Notes under the pieces: generated by a model
Seen by the model: the letters and a program-made list of their open reading frames with translations, nothing else
Database searches by the model: none
What the model was told of the DNA's origin: nothing
Program-made: the position numbers and the translations under genes
Shown here: in pieces, positions 43,709 through 52,477 of the stretch
Layout of the letters: every line of letters begins with the position of its first letter
Position numbering within the stretch: position 1 is the stretch's first letter
Origin: Bacillota bacterium
GTDB lineage: Bacteria; Bacillota; Negativicutes; CTSoil-072
Assembly (NCBI GenBank): GCA_017889545.1
Contig: JAGFZV010000003.1
Span: 62,001 to 126,000, forward strand
Length of the DNA stretch: 64,000 nt
Direction: 5' to 3'

Positions 43709-45070
43709 ATGAAGGATAACAATTCGTTCCTACCTATAGTACAAATGAATATTGTTAAAACGATTAATCAACCCCAAACTCATTTTTTTTACGTGGGGAT
43801 CGATATCGGTTATAAATTTCATGAAGCATCTTGTATTATTGACAAAGCATTTAGTGACATGCAACAAAGTTGGAAAAGAAGCAATACTATTAGATTTAAT
43901 GCAGACGGTGAAGGAATTTCACATTTGCTCCAATTCTTTTCCTCCGCTTCTTCCAATCCGTTGGATTTTTGTATTCTTTTGGAACCAACCGGTGGTTATT
44001 ACGGTTTTGCATTAATAGAGGTTCTAAAACAACAAGGGTACGTTGTGCATTTTGTAGATAACAAGGCTGTGAAAGATTTCCGCGAACGTAATCTTGGCAT
44101 ACGGGAAAAAAGTGATAAAATTGATTGCAAGGTCCTGGCATATATGGGATTTCAAAAGACATTGACTCCTTCAATATATGGCATTAGGTTGATGAACAGC
44201 ACAGCGCCTATGCAAATTCTTTTTAAAGCGCAAGCCGCAGAACGCTGGTCGATGCAAAAACAGTTAACGAGGCGAAAAAACCAACTACAACAAATTCTTT
44301 CTGTTACCCACCCTGACCTTAAAAGTATATTTTCTAACGGAACGGCCACTCGTACAGTACGTAAATTGATAACCAAATATCCAACAATAGAATTGATGTC
44401 TCTTCAATCTGAAGAAACGCTATATAAAGACTTCATTAGTTTTGGAGCAAAATCTATTGCCAAAAAACGAAGCAAAGAGTTAAAAACACTGTTAAGCCAT
44501 GCACTAACTATCGACACATCATTTTTGCTTAACCGACAGCAACTACTTGTTGAGGATATAGATCGTATGGAAGGTTTCATTGAAAAAATGGACGCTGAAA
44601 TAAAAAAGCTTGTAGACAATCACCCATATAAAGAAATACTGTTTTCTTTCCCAGTCATGAGCTATACATGGGCTTGCACGCTAATAGGAGCAATTGGCGA
44701 TATCAATCGTTTTACAAATTATAAACAGTTTAAAAAATACATGGGATTTGTTGCCGAGAATAGACAGTCAGGTATATCAGTTCAAAGCACACATCTTTCT
44801 TTTCAAGGAGTTCGTGAAACCCGTCGGGTTCTGTTTCAGATGTGCTTTACAATGATGGGGCCGCATAATGACGAAACTCCGTTCAGAACACATTACAACC
44901 GCTTGTTGCAAAGAAGTATGCCTAAGATGAAGGCGTTGGGACATGTTTGTGGAAAGTTGGCACAAGTCTTATATGGGTGCCTTAAAAATAACAAACCTTA
45001 TGACCCAACAATTCACTCTCTTGCTATGGGGATTACTGCTGATCGCACTGGTAATACGAACGTGCATTGA
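43709..45070 (+). mobile_element. IS110-family transposase
   Basis: 453 residues with the IS110 architecture. N-terminal DEDD nuclease fold: Asp32 in VGIDIG, Glu92 in LLEPTGG, Asp136 and Asp139 in EKSDKIDCKVLA. A helical linker is followed by a C-terminal Transposase_20 domain with IGAIGDINRFTNYKQFKKYMG and the RQSG serine region. TAGGAG precedes the ATG at about 9 nt. The frame is intact, so the element may be active. No terminal inverted repeats expected for this family. It lies between mobile-DNA debris and the polysaccharide cluster. Confidence 0.93.
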
Positions 45071-45380
45071 TCAAAAAAAGCTCGGCTACATTGTGGTCGA
45101 GCGGTAGATGCAAAACTATACAGTGCTTTAATCAAACACAACAGCATCTTACCCGCCTGCTCTCTCTTCAATCACAGAACACTCTTCTGTTGATTGGTAG
45201 CTTTCTGGCACACTGCAGTCTCACTAGCTACCATAGACTCTTTCTTCTATTGTGCCTTGCGCCGTACGCGTCCTTCTACTTCATTATGCACACCGAATTC
45301 AGCGCAAAACCCATTGGTTCCATCAACATTGGGGAATTTGTCCTGGTATCCGGCCCAATCTTAAACTTATTAAATCAGTC
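45071..45380. other. Gap between IS110 transposase and VanZ gene
   Basis: About 310 bp. Begins with AAGCTCGG...CGAGC, a small interrupted stem likely in the IS right end. A 111-codon plus-strand frame (45067-45402) runs through it antisense to VanZ but lacks a ribosome site and recognisable content, so it is not called. Part of the gap must be the IS110 right end. Confidence 0.4.
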
Positions 45381-45857
45381 TCATTGTTTTTTTATTCTTT
45401 GAACTAACCAACATATTCCTATGCCTACTGCCGCTCCGCTTGCATCAATGATCACATCAGAAATTTGTCCGCTTCGACCGGGAACAAAAATCTGATGAAA
45501 CTCATCAGTAACAGAGTACAGCAGACAAAACAAGAACGTAAGAGTATACAGCTTACATTCACTCGTTACTCCCATTTTGGCCGCGGCACAGACCAGCAGT
45601 AGCCCCAGGACAAAATACAAGCCACTATGGGCCAACTTTCTTACCAGGTTATTAAAGTGCTTCACGATACCAGCCAACTTCTCCGCATCTATGTCCGGGG
45701 CAACCACTTTCGCCACGGTTACGACAATCAATTCCGTTACCCGCAGGCTAGATTGATTAGACGTCTCGGCCGGCTGAGCGGATAGGAAAAAGATCAGGAT
45801 GGCCCAGAAGAAAACAAGCATCCATGCCATGATCGTATTTCGGCTCACATTTTTCAT
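45381..45857 (-). CDS. VanZ-family membrane protein
   Basis: 158 residues with four hydrophobic segments and the VanZ signature: FLSAQP, RKLAHSGLYFVLG, DEFHQIFVPGRSGQISD. ATG at 45857 has AGGGTG upstream. VanZ-like proteins often accompany exopolysaccharide genes; function is not settled. Forms the 3' end of the riboswitch-led pair with the sugar transferase (51-bp gap). Confidence 0.9.
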   Translation of the reverse strand: MKNVSRNTIMAWMLVFFWAILIFFLSAQPAETSNQSSLRVTELIVVTVAKVVAPDIDAEKLAGIVKHFNNLVRKLAHSGLYFVLGLLLVCAAAKMGVTSECKLYTLTFLFCLLYSVTDEFHQIFVPGRSGQISDVIIDASGAAVGIGICWLVQRIKKQ

Positions 45858-45908
45858 TTGTGTCACCCTACTATTCTTTCAACAGCTTCATTACGATTGA
45901 CGACACAC

Positions 45909-46484
45909 CTAAGCCCGGTTTTCCGTTTTCACAATGCCGGTACCTTCTGAGACGCTAAACACAGTCATATAAATAATTTTCAAATCCAGCCAGAAAGTTT
46001 GCTTTTTAAGATAGTATAAGTCCAATTTCACTTTTTCCGGCAGAGAAATATCATCCCGCCCGTTTACCTGCGCCCAGCCGCTGAGACCGGGCCGGATGGC
46101 TGCTACTCCCATTTTATTGCGCCTTTGCCGCAATTCCGTTTGGTTGTATAGAGCCGGCCGCGGTCCAATAATCGACATATCGCCTTTAATAATATTCAAT
46201 AATTGCGGTAACTCATCAATGCTGTATTTGCGTAAATAATAACCAACCTTGGTAATATAGCTTTGGCTGTTTGTCAGTTTATCCGTCGCCACATTCGGGG
46301 TGCCGACCACCATCGTGCGGAATTTGTACATGAAAAATTCCGTATCATTGATCCCCACCCGCCTTTGCACAAATAGGCTCGGACCAGGGGAATCCATTTT
46401 TATAAGTATAACCACCACGATCAACAACGGACTTAATACCAGCAGAGCCGCCGATGAGCACAAGATATCAAATAACCTTTTCAA
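45909..46484 (-). CDS. Undecaprenyl-phosphate sugar-1-phosphate transferase (priming)
   Basis: 191 residues of the short bacterial sugar-transferase (WcaJ C-terminal/PglC) class. One N-terminal re-entrant membrane helix (AALLVLSPLLIVVVILIK) is followed by the catalytic pair in KFRTM, DELPQLLNIIKGDMSIIGPRP and GLSGWAQVNGRD. It starts polymer assembly by loading a sugar phosphate on undecaprenyl phosphate. TTG start with AAGGGGG upstream. It is separated from the rest of the cluster by a c-di-GMP riboswitch leader. Confidence 0.93.
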   Translation of the reverse strand: MKRLFDILCSSAALLVLSPLLIVVVILIKMDSPGPSLFVQRRVGINDTEFFMYKFRTMVVGTPNVATDKLTNSQSYITKVGYYLRKYSIDELPQLLNIIKGDMSIIGPRPALYNQTELRQRRNKMGVAAIRPGLSGWAQVNGRDDISLPEKVKLDLYYLKKQTFWLDLKIIYMTVFSVSEGTGIVKTENRA

Positions 46485-46520
46485 CGCCTGATAACCCCCT
46501 TTTTAATAATAATTTATCCC

Positions 46521-46549
46521 AAAATAAAAACCAGGTTATTCACCTGGCA
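46521..46549 (-). terminator. Leader terminator before sugar transferase
   Basis: CCAGGT/ACCTGG, 5-nt loop, followed by TTTTTATTTT on the minus strand. It lies 36 bp upstream of the gene and 40 bp past the aptamer: the expected expression platform. Confidence 0.9.
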
Positions 46550-46554
46550 ACGCA

Positions 46555-46578
46555 TCAACATCAACATCAACATCAACA
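46555..46578. repeat. Hexanucleotide repeat (TCAACA)4 inside riboswitch leader
   Basis: Four exact head-to-tail copies of TCAACA between aptamer and terminator. On the minus strand they read (TGTTGA)n, and in one frame encode alternating Met-Leu. Copy-number change would alter aptamer-terminator spacing. Confidence 0.85.
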
Positions 46579-46587
46579 TAAAGAAGA

Positions 46588-46668
46588 TGTGCAACTTGGC
46601 AGTCATAGGCATAACGCCTTTAGACCCATAGCTTTGCGCCTCTATCTTTCAATAGATTTGCCAAAGAA
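46588..46668 (-). promoter_or_regulatory. c-di-GMP-I riboswitch upstream of sugar transferase-VanZ
   Basis: Minus strand: TTTGGCAAAT, hairpin CTAT-TGAAAG-ATAG (GAAA tetraloop), AGGCGCAAAGC, ATGGGTCTAA, hairpin AGGCGTTATGCCT, then ATGACTGCCAAGTTGC. Third member of the same family in this window. Here the terminator does not overlap the aptamer; TTGCCA of the terminator arm could instead pair with TGGCAA of the aptamer 5' strand, so switching direction may be reversed. Confidence 0.92.
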
Positions 46669-46784
46669 CAATATTAAATTATTGCAAAAACAGAAAACTC
46701 TTGACATTATCTTACTGCCATATTTCTCGAGAGTCAATACAATAGTTCTATTTCTTATTCAAACTGCAAGAGATCTCCTGTCGG

Positions 46785-47915
46785 TCAAAACTTTTTCCAA
46801 ACCATTCTATTTACTATACCAGTATAACTTTGAATAATTTTAACAACCTTCACGCTCACATTTTCGTCTGCATAATCCGGCGTTGTGACCCCAAGATCAC
46901 CATTTGCATGCATAGCAACGGCAAGTTCAACCGCTTGCAACACCTGTTCCGTGGTAATGCTGCCAATAATAAAGTTACCTTTATCAATCGCTTCCGGGCG
47001 TTCAGTGCTTGTTCTCACACATACAGCAGGAAACTTAAAATAGGAAGCCTCTTCAGGAATTGTTCCGCTATCTGATACTACACAAAATGCATTTAACTGC
47101 AAATGATTATAATCTGAAAAACCAAACGGTTTTAAGCTTCTTACCTTCGGATGGAACTTGAACTCTCGTTGTTCAATAAATTTTGCGCTGCGCGGATGAG
47201 TACTATAGATAATCGGCATATCATATTTTTCAGCCATGGCATTGACTGCATGCATTAAAGCAAAAAAATTCTTTTCAATGTCTATATTTTCTTCACGGTG
47301 AGCAGACAGTAAAATATATTTCCCTGTTTGTAAATCCAATTGTTTAAGCACTTGGCTGTTCTTGATCTTGTTAATGTTGGCAGTTAATACTTCTGCCATT
47401 GGGGAACCAGTTACGTAAGTCCGTTCTTTGGCAATACCCTCATAATTTAAATAGCGTCGAGCATGTTCGCTGTAGCATAAATTCACATCAGCGATATGAT
47501 CAACAATTCTACGGTTTGTTTCTTCCGGCAGGTTCTCGTCAAAGCATCGATTGCCAGCCTCCATATGGAAAATTGGTATTTTGAGCCTTTTAGCCGCTAT
47601 TGCTGATAAAGCGGAATTTGTATCTCCTAAGATTAGAAGTGCATCCGGCTTCACTTCCGCAAGGAGGCTATAACTTTTTGCGATAATATTGCCAATTGTT
47701 TCCCCTAAATCTTTTCCAACAGCTTCCAAGTAATAATTGGGTTCCCGTAATCCTAGGTCCTCAAAAAAAATCTGGTTGAGAGTATAATCCCAATTCTGAC
47801 CAGTATGAACCAAAACATGGTCAAAATAAGTATCACATTTTTTAATCACTTCCGACAAACGGATAATCTCCGGCCGTGTGCCAAGAATAGTCATGAGCTT
47901 TAAACGGTTTGCCAT
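46785..47915 (-). CDS. capG: UDP-N-acetyl-L-pneumosamine 2-epimerase (CapG/FnlC)
   Basis: 376 residues of the non-hydrolysing UDP-HexNAc 2-epimerase fold: MTILGTRPEIIRLSEVI, HTGQNWDYTLNQIFF, LGDTNSALSAIAA, HMEAGNRCFD and SDSGTIPEEASYF. The HTGQNWDY...NQIFF form and the capE-capF-capG order point to the last step of UDP-N-acetyl-L-fucosamine synthesis, not WecB. Its ribosome site lies inside the last codons of capF, 2 nt upstream. Confidence 0.9.
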   Translation of the reverse strand: MANRLKLMTILGTRPEIIRLSEVIKKCDTYFDHVLVHTGQNWDYTLNQIFFEDLGLREPNYYLEAVGKDLGETIGNIIAKSYSLLAEVKPDALLILGDTNSALSAIAAKRLKIPIFHMEAGNRCFDENLPEETNRRIVDHIADVNLCYSEHARRYLNYEGIAKERTYVTGSPMAEVLTANINKIKNSQVLKQLDLQTGKYILLSAHREENIDIEKNFFALMHAVNAMAEKYDMPIIYSTHPRSAKFIEQREFKFHPKVRSLKPFGFSDYNHLQLNAFCVVSDSGTIPEEASYFKFPAVCVRTSTERPEAIDKGNFIIGSITTEQVLQAVELAVAMHANGDLGVTTPDYADENVSVKVVKIIQSYTGIVNRMVWKKF

Positions 47916-47916
47916 C

Positions 47917-49026
47917 TTACACCTCCATTAAATACGTATCTGGCTTATCAGGATCAAACGGCTCATTCGCCCACATGATCGTCACCATATCTGTTTCGCC
48001 AATATTCTCGATATGATGAGTGTATCCAGGGGGGATATCGACAACTTCTAGTTTTTCGCCACTTACATTGTAAGTTATGACCTCATCTGAACTGAAATTT
48101 CGAAAACGAATAACTCCTTTACCGCATACAACAAGAAATTTCTCGTTTTTAGTATTATGCCAGTGATTCCCTTTTATAATCCCCGGTTTAGAAATATTAA
48201 CAGATACTTGCCCTCTTTCAGGCGTCTTGATAAATTCCGTAAAAGATCCCCTGTTGTCCGTGTTCATTTTTAGCGAATAGGCAAACTGATCTGCCGGTAA
48301 GTAGCTTAAATAGGTGCTATATAATTTCTTGGCAAATTCGTTCGCCATCAGCGGTATCGATCGCTCTTCACGGCTATTCTTAAATGAGTAAATAAGATCA
48401 ACGATCTCGCCTAAAGTGGTGGAATGAACTATTGGAACTTCGCAAAAATCCCCACTCATATTCTCCTTACCTTCCAATGCTTTGATCAGTTCTCCAACTA
48501 CATCGTCAATGTAAACTAGTTTCATAGAAACATTGCGATCATTTACTGTGATCGGCAAACCATTGGCAATATTATGGCAGAACGTAGCAACCGCACTGTT
48601 ATAATTGGGTCTGCACCATTTGCCAAAGACATTGGGCAATCGGTACACAAGCACTTTTGCGCCCGTTTCCTTCGAATAATTGAATAGCAAATCTTCTCCG
48701 GCTTTTTTACTTCTTCCATAGGGATTGTCCATAGTCGCTTGAACGGAAGATGCAATCATAATTGGGCAAATATTATTATTTTTTTTCAATCCTTCCAGCA
48801 AGGAAGCAGTAAAGTTAAAATTACCTTCCATGAATTCAGATTGCTCAGTTGGACGATTTACGCCCGCAAGGTGAAATACAAAATCAGCATCCTTGCAATA
48901 ATCCGTCAATAAAGAAAGATTATCATCTTTAGAGTACTCAAGAATATCCGAATATCCTTGTGCCTTCAATTCAGCAATCAAATTTTTCGCAATGAACCCT
49001 TTCGCACCGGTCACGAATATCTTCAT
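47917..49026 (-). CDS. capF: UDP-2-acetamido-2,6-dideoxyhexulose reductase with cupin tail (CapF/FnlB)
   Basis: 369 residues: SDR-type reductase (VTGAKGFIAKNL, catalytic YGRSKKAGE) to about residue 250, then a C-terminal cupin (KPGIIKGNHWHNTKNEKFLVVCG and HHIENIGE). This two-domain layout is characteristic of CapF, which reduces/epimerises the 4-keto intermediate in UDP-L-FucNAc synthesis. Overlaps capE by 4 nt (ATGA). Confidence 0.93.
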   Translation of the reverse strand: MKIFVTGAKGFIAKNLIAELKAQGYSDILEYSKDDNLSLLTDYCKDADFVFHLAGVNRPTEQSEFMEGNFNFTASLLEGLKKNNNICPIMIASSVQATMDNPYGRSKKAGEDLLFNYSKETGAKVLVYRLPNVFGKWCRPNYNSAVATFCHNIANGLPITVNDRNVSMKLVYIDDVVGELIKALEGKENMSGDFCEVPIVHSTTLGEIVDLIYSFKNSREERSIPLMANEFAKKLYSTYLSYLPADQFAYSLKMNTDNRGSFTEFIKTPERGQVSVNISKPGIIKGNHWHNTKNEKFLVVCGKGVIRFRNFSSDEVITYNVSGEKLEVVDIPPGYTHHIENIGETDMVTIMWANEPFDPDKPDTYLMEV

Positions 49027-50048
49027 TTTTTTCGTCTCCAGTTTTTCAGTTCTTTTCGAACATACTCCAGAGTTAATAATCTTTCTTTTATCTGTTCCAT
49101 ATTCAATCTTTGTGTATTGTCAGAGTTATATTCTTCAGAAGCGGATAACTTCTGGTCGCCTTCAACGAAATATTTATCATAATTTAGATCTCTTTTATCA
49201 GCAGGCACTCGATAAAAGTCGCCCATATCAGTGGCGACTATGTGCTCTTCTCGCGTCAGAAGAGTCTCATATATTTTTTCCCCATGCCGAGTTCCTATAA
49301 TTTTTATCTCATTATTTGCATCAAATAATTCTTTTACAGCTTGTGCCAAATCACCAATTGTCGAAGCTGGTGATTTTTGTACCATTATATCCCCGGCTTG
49401 CGCATTTTTAAACGCAAACACTACAAGTTCTACCGCTTCTGCAAGACTCATTAAAAATCTAGTCATGTTTGGATCTGTAACTGTTATAGGTTGTCCTTTC
49501 TTTATCTGTTCAATAAATAACGGAATTACCGAGCCTCTAGACGCCATAACATTCCCATAACGCGTACCACAGATAAGAGTTTTTTCCGGATCCACTTTCT
49601 GTGACTTAGCAACAAAGACCTTCTCCATCATCGCTTTTGAAATCCCCATTGCATTGATAGGATAGGCTGCTTTATCAGTAGACAAACAAATGACTTTTTG
49701 TGCCTCGCATTCTATGGCAGCCGTAAGAACATTGTCTGTACCCAGCACATTGGTTTTCACTGCTTCCAATGGGAAAAATTCACAAGATGGAACTTGCTTG
49801 AGAGCAGCAGCATGAAATATATAGTCTACCCCATGCATAGCATTTTTGATAGACTGCAAATCTCGCACATCACCGATGTAAAATTTAATTTTATCATTTT
49901 TATATAACTTACGCATGTCGTCTTGCTTCTTTTCGTCACGGGAAAATATTCGTATTTCTGCGATATCAGTCGTTAAAAATCTATTTAATACGGCATTGCC
50001 GAACGATCCTGTTCCCCCTGTTATTAATAAAATTTTGTTATTAAACAT
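49023..50048 (-). CDS. capE: UDP-GlcNAc 4,6-dehydratase/5-epimerase (CapE/FnlA)
   Basis: 341 residues, extended SDR: ILLITGGTGSFGNAVLNRFL binds NAD and the catalytic segment is TDKAAYPINAMGISKAMME. Oxidises, dehydrates and 5-epimerises UDP-GlcNAc as the first step to UDP-L-FucNAc. AGGAG precedes the ATG. Immediately followed by capF and capG. Confidence 0.93.
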   Translation of the reverse strand: MFNNKILLITGGTGSFGNAVLNRFLTTDIAEIRIFSRDEKKQDDMRKLYKNDKIKFYIGDVRDLQSIKNAMHGVDYIFHAAALKQVPSCEFFPLEAVKTNVLGTDNVLTAAIECEAQKVICLSTDKAAYPINAMGISKAMMEKVFVAKSQKVDPEKTLICGTRYGNVMASRGSVIPLFIEQIKKGQPITVTDPNMTRFLMSLAEAVELVVFAFKNAQAGDIMVQKSPASTIGDLAQAVKELFDANNEIKIIGTRHGEKIYETLLTREEHIVATDMGDFYRVPADKRDLNYDKYFVEGDQKLSASEEYNSDNTQRLNMEQIKERLLTLEYVRKELKNWRRKK

Positions 50049-50066
50049 TTTTCATTTCTCCTGCGT

Positions 50067-51041
50067 TCATAAATTTTCCTTATACCATTGTATGGCTTCC
50101 TCTATCCCACGATCAAAATTCCAGTCCGGATCATAGCCAAACATTTCCTTCGCTTTACTTATATCAGCATTACTATGTTTAATATCGCCTTTCCGTTCTA
50201 CTCCAAATTCAGGTTCAATTTTTTTACCTAATGAATTACACAGCTCATGGTAAATATCAATCAAGTATTCTCGGCCACCGTACGCAATATTATACGATTG
50301 GCCAGCTGCCCCATGGGATGCTTTACATGCCTTTAAGTTAGCTTCAATTACGTTCTCAATATATGTGAAATCACGACTTTGCTTTCCATCGCCATTTATA
50401 GTAGGGCGTTCATTATTCATAAGTTGCTTGATAAATTTAGGAATAACTGCAGCATATGCACCATTTGGATCTTGCCTCCTACCAAAAACATTAAAATACC
50501 TCAAGCCATAAGTATCAAGCCCATAAAGTTTCGAGTAAAGTGCTCCATATTCCTCATTTGCCATTTTTGTAAAAGCATAAGGTGATAAAAGGTTTCCTTC
50601 CCTACCTTCTTTTTTGGGAAGGTTCGGTTCGTCTCCGTAAACAGAAGAACTGGAAGCATAAACAAATTTCCGCACACCATTTTGTCTAGCTGCCTCCATC
50701 ATATTTAACGTGCCGCGAATATTGATTTCTTCATATAACAACGGCATCTCAATGCTTCTTGGAACACTGCCCCATGCTGCTTGATGCAACACAAATGTTA
50801 CATCGTCACAAGCTGTATTACATGTTTCAAAATCACGAATATCACCCTTAATAAAAGTAAAGTTTGGATCAGTCATAAAAGGATCTATATTTACTTTTCT
50901 ACCAGTTGAAAGATTATCTAAACAACGAACTTTATGCCCTCTTCTCAATAAGACCTCGCAAAGATTAGAGCCAATGAAACCAGCACCTCCTGTCACGAGA
51001 AAAATTTCATTCATCGCAAATGATAAATTATTATAACCCAT
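50067..51041 (-). CDS. tviC: UDP-HexNAc(A) C4-epimerase, TviC/WbpP type
   Basis: 324 residues from the ATG at 51041 (AAGGAG upstream); the 20-codon extension is rejected. VTGGAGFIGSNLCEVLLRRG, catalytic SSSSVYGDEPNLPK, and YAFTKMANEEYGALY. The extended family acts on UDP-GlcNAc, UDP-GalNAc or their uronates. The neighbouring TviB-type dehydrogenase suggests UDP-GalNAcA. Confidence 0.85.
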   Translation of the reverse strand: MGYNNLSFAMNEIFLVTGGAGFIGSNLCEVLLRRGHKVRCLDNLSTGRKVNIDPFMTDPNFTFIKGDIRDFETCNTACDDVTFVLHQAAWGSVPRSIEMPLLYEEINIRGTLNMMEAARQNGVRKFVYASSSSVYGDEPNLPKKEGREGNLLSPYAFTKMANEEYGALYSKLYGLDTYGLRYFNVFGRRQDPNGAYAAVIPKFIKQLMNNERPTINGDGKQSRDFTYIENVIEANLKACKASHGAAGQSYNIAYGGREYLIDIYHELCNSLGKKIEPEFGVERKGDIKHSNADISKAKEMFGYDPDWNFDRGIEEAIQWYKENL

Positions 51042-51066
51042 AAGCAACAGTCTCCTTACTCGCTTT

Positions 51067-52386
51067 TTAAAGTCTCCAATATATATAACCAGCGGCCTCA
51101 TACTCTTTTCGATTGAATATCCCCTTAATATCGATCAACACTCTATTTTTATTTGGTCTATCTTTGTAAAATATATCCAAATCTGCTTTCGTCAATTTTA
51201 AGAAATCATCGTGTGGAACTGTTAACACGACAGCATCCATATTCTTTATATCTTCCATCGAATGTAACAAGATGCCATACTCTTTTTTCGCTTCTTCAAC
51301 ATTTGCCGCAGGATCTGCTATTACTGGTGAAATGCCGTACTCTTCAAGCTCCTTTACTATATCAATCACTTTTGTATTACGAATATCCGGACAATTTTCT
51401 TTAAATGTAAAGCCTAAAATAGCAACTTTAGCATCTTTAACCGAAACATCAGCTTTAATAAGCTTTTTAATAAGGCTCTCCACTACATACTTGCCCATGT
51501 CATCGTTGATACGGCGGCCAGAGAGAATAATCTGAGAATGGTAACCCAGTTCTTCTGCTTTATACGTCAAATAGTATGGATCTACTCCAATACAGTGACC
51601 TCCAACCAATCCAGGATAGAACTTTAAGAAATTCCACTTCGTTCCTGCCGCCTCAAGCACAGCCCTTGTATCAATACCCAGTTTGTTAAAGATAATGGAT
51701 AGTTCATTCATAAAAGCTATATTGATATCACGCTGACTATTTTCAATTACTTTTGCAGCTTCAGCAACTCTAATACTTTCAGCCCTATGCACCCCTGCCT
51801 CAACCACTAATTCATAAACATTGGCTATAGTTTCTAGAGTTTCTTCATCTATTCCTGATACGATTTTCACGATAGTTTCTAATCGATGTGTTTTGTCCCC
51901 TGGGTTAATGCGTTCTGGGGAATAGCCAATTTTGAAATCAACACCGCATTTTAATCCAGATTCCAGTTCAAGTATCGGAATACAAATATCTTCTGTTACA
52001 CCAGGATAAACCGTAGATTCATATACTACAATGGATCCTTTATTAAGATTTCTACCAAGAGTTTTACTGGCTCCTCTAATAGGTCCTAAATCTGGCGTAT
52101 GGTCCGCATTTACTGGTGTTGGTACAGCAACAATATGAAATTTGGCTTCTTTAAGCCTTCTTTCGTCTGATGTGAAATCAACCGAACAGGTAGAAATTAC
52201 GTCATTACCAACTTCATTCGTTGGGTCTATGCCTTTTTTATATAACGCAATTTTTGTCTTATTTACATCAAAACCTATAACATCTGCCTTTTTTGAAAAG
52301 GATACCGCTATCGGCATTCCAACATAACCTAACCCGATCAAAGACATCTTCTCTTGCCTATTTATAATCTTTTTGTATAAACTCAT
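51067..52386 (-). CDS. tviB: UDP-N-acetylglucosamine 6-dehydrogenase, TviB/WbpO type
   Basis: 439 residues. NAD domain SLIGLGYVGMPIAVSFSKK; thiohemiacetal Cys in GGHCIGVDPYYLTYKA. Oxidises C6 of UDP-GlcNAc or UDP-GalNAc to the uronate. With the next gene it would give UDP-GalNAcA (as in Vi polysaccharide). GGTGGA stands before the ATG. Note the distinct WecC-type dehydrogenase alongside. Confidence 0.88.
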   Translation of the reverse strand: MSLYKKIINRQEKMSLIGLGYVGMPIAVSFSKKADVIGFDVNKTKIALYKKGIDPTNEVGNDVISTCSVDFTSDERRLKEAKFHIVAVPTPVNADHTPDLGPIRGASKTLGRNLNKGSIVVYESTVYPGVTEDICIPILELESGLKCGVDFKIGYSPERINPGDKTHRLETIVKIVSGIDEETLETIANVYELVVEAGVHRAESIRVAEAAKVIENSQRDINIAFMNELSIIFNKLGIDTRAVLEAAGTKWNFLKFYPGLVGGHCIGVDPYYLTYKAEELGYHSQIILSGRRINDDMGKYVVESLIKKLIKADVSVKDAKVAILGFTFKENCPDIRNTKVIDIVKELEEYGISPVIADPAANVEEAKKEYGILLHSMEDIKNMDAVVLTVPHDDFLKLTKADLDIFYKDRPNKNRVLIDIKGIFNRKEYEAAGYIYWRL

Positions 52387-52477
52387 TTTGAGTTTCCACC
52401 TTTAATTATTTTATATACATTACTTTATTTTTAATCCTTTCACACCACAATATTATTCAGCCACCGTGTTTTTGTTC

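Noticed and set aside
45067-45402. 111-codon plus-strand frame after the IS110 transposase
   Set aside because: No ribosome site, no recognisable domain, and it runs antisense into the VanZ gene; probably IS right-end DNA.
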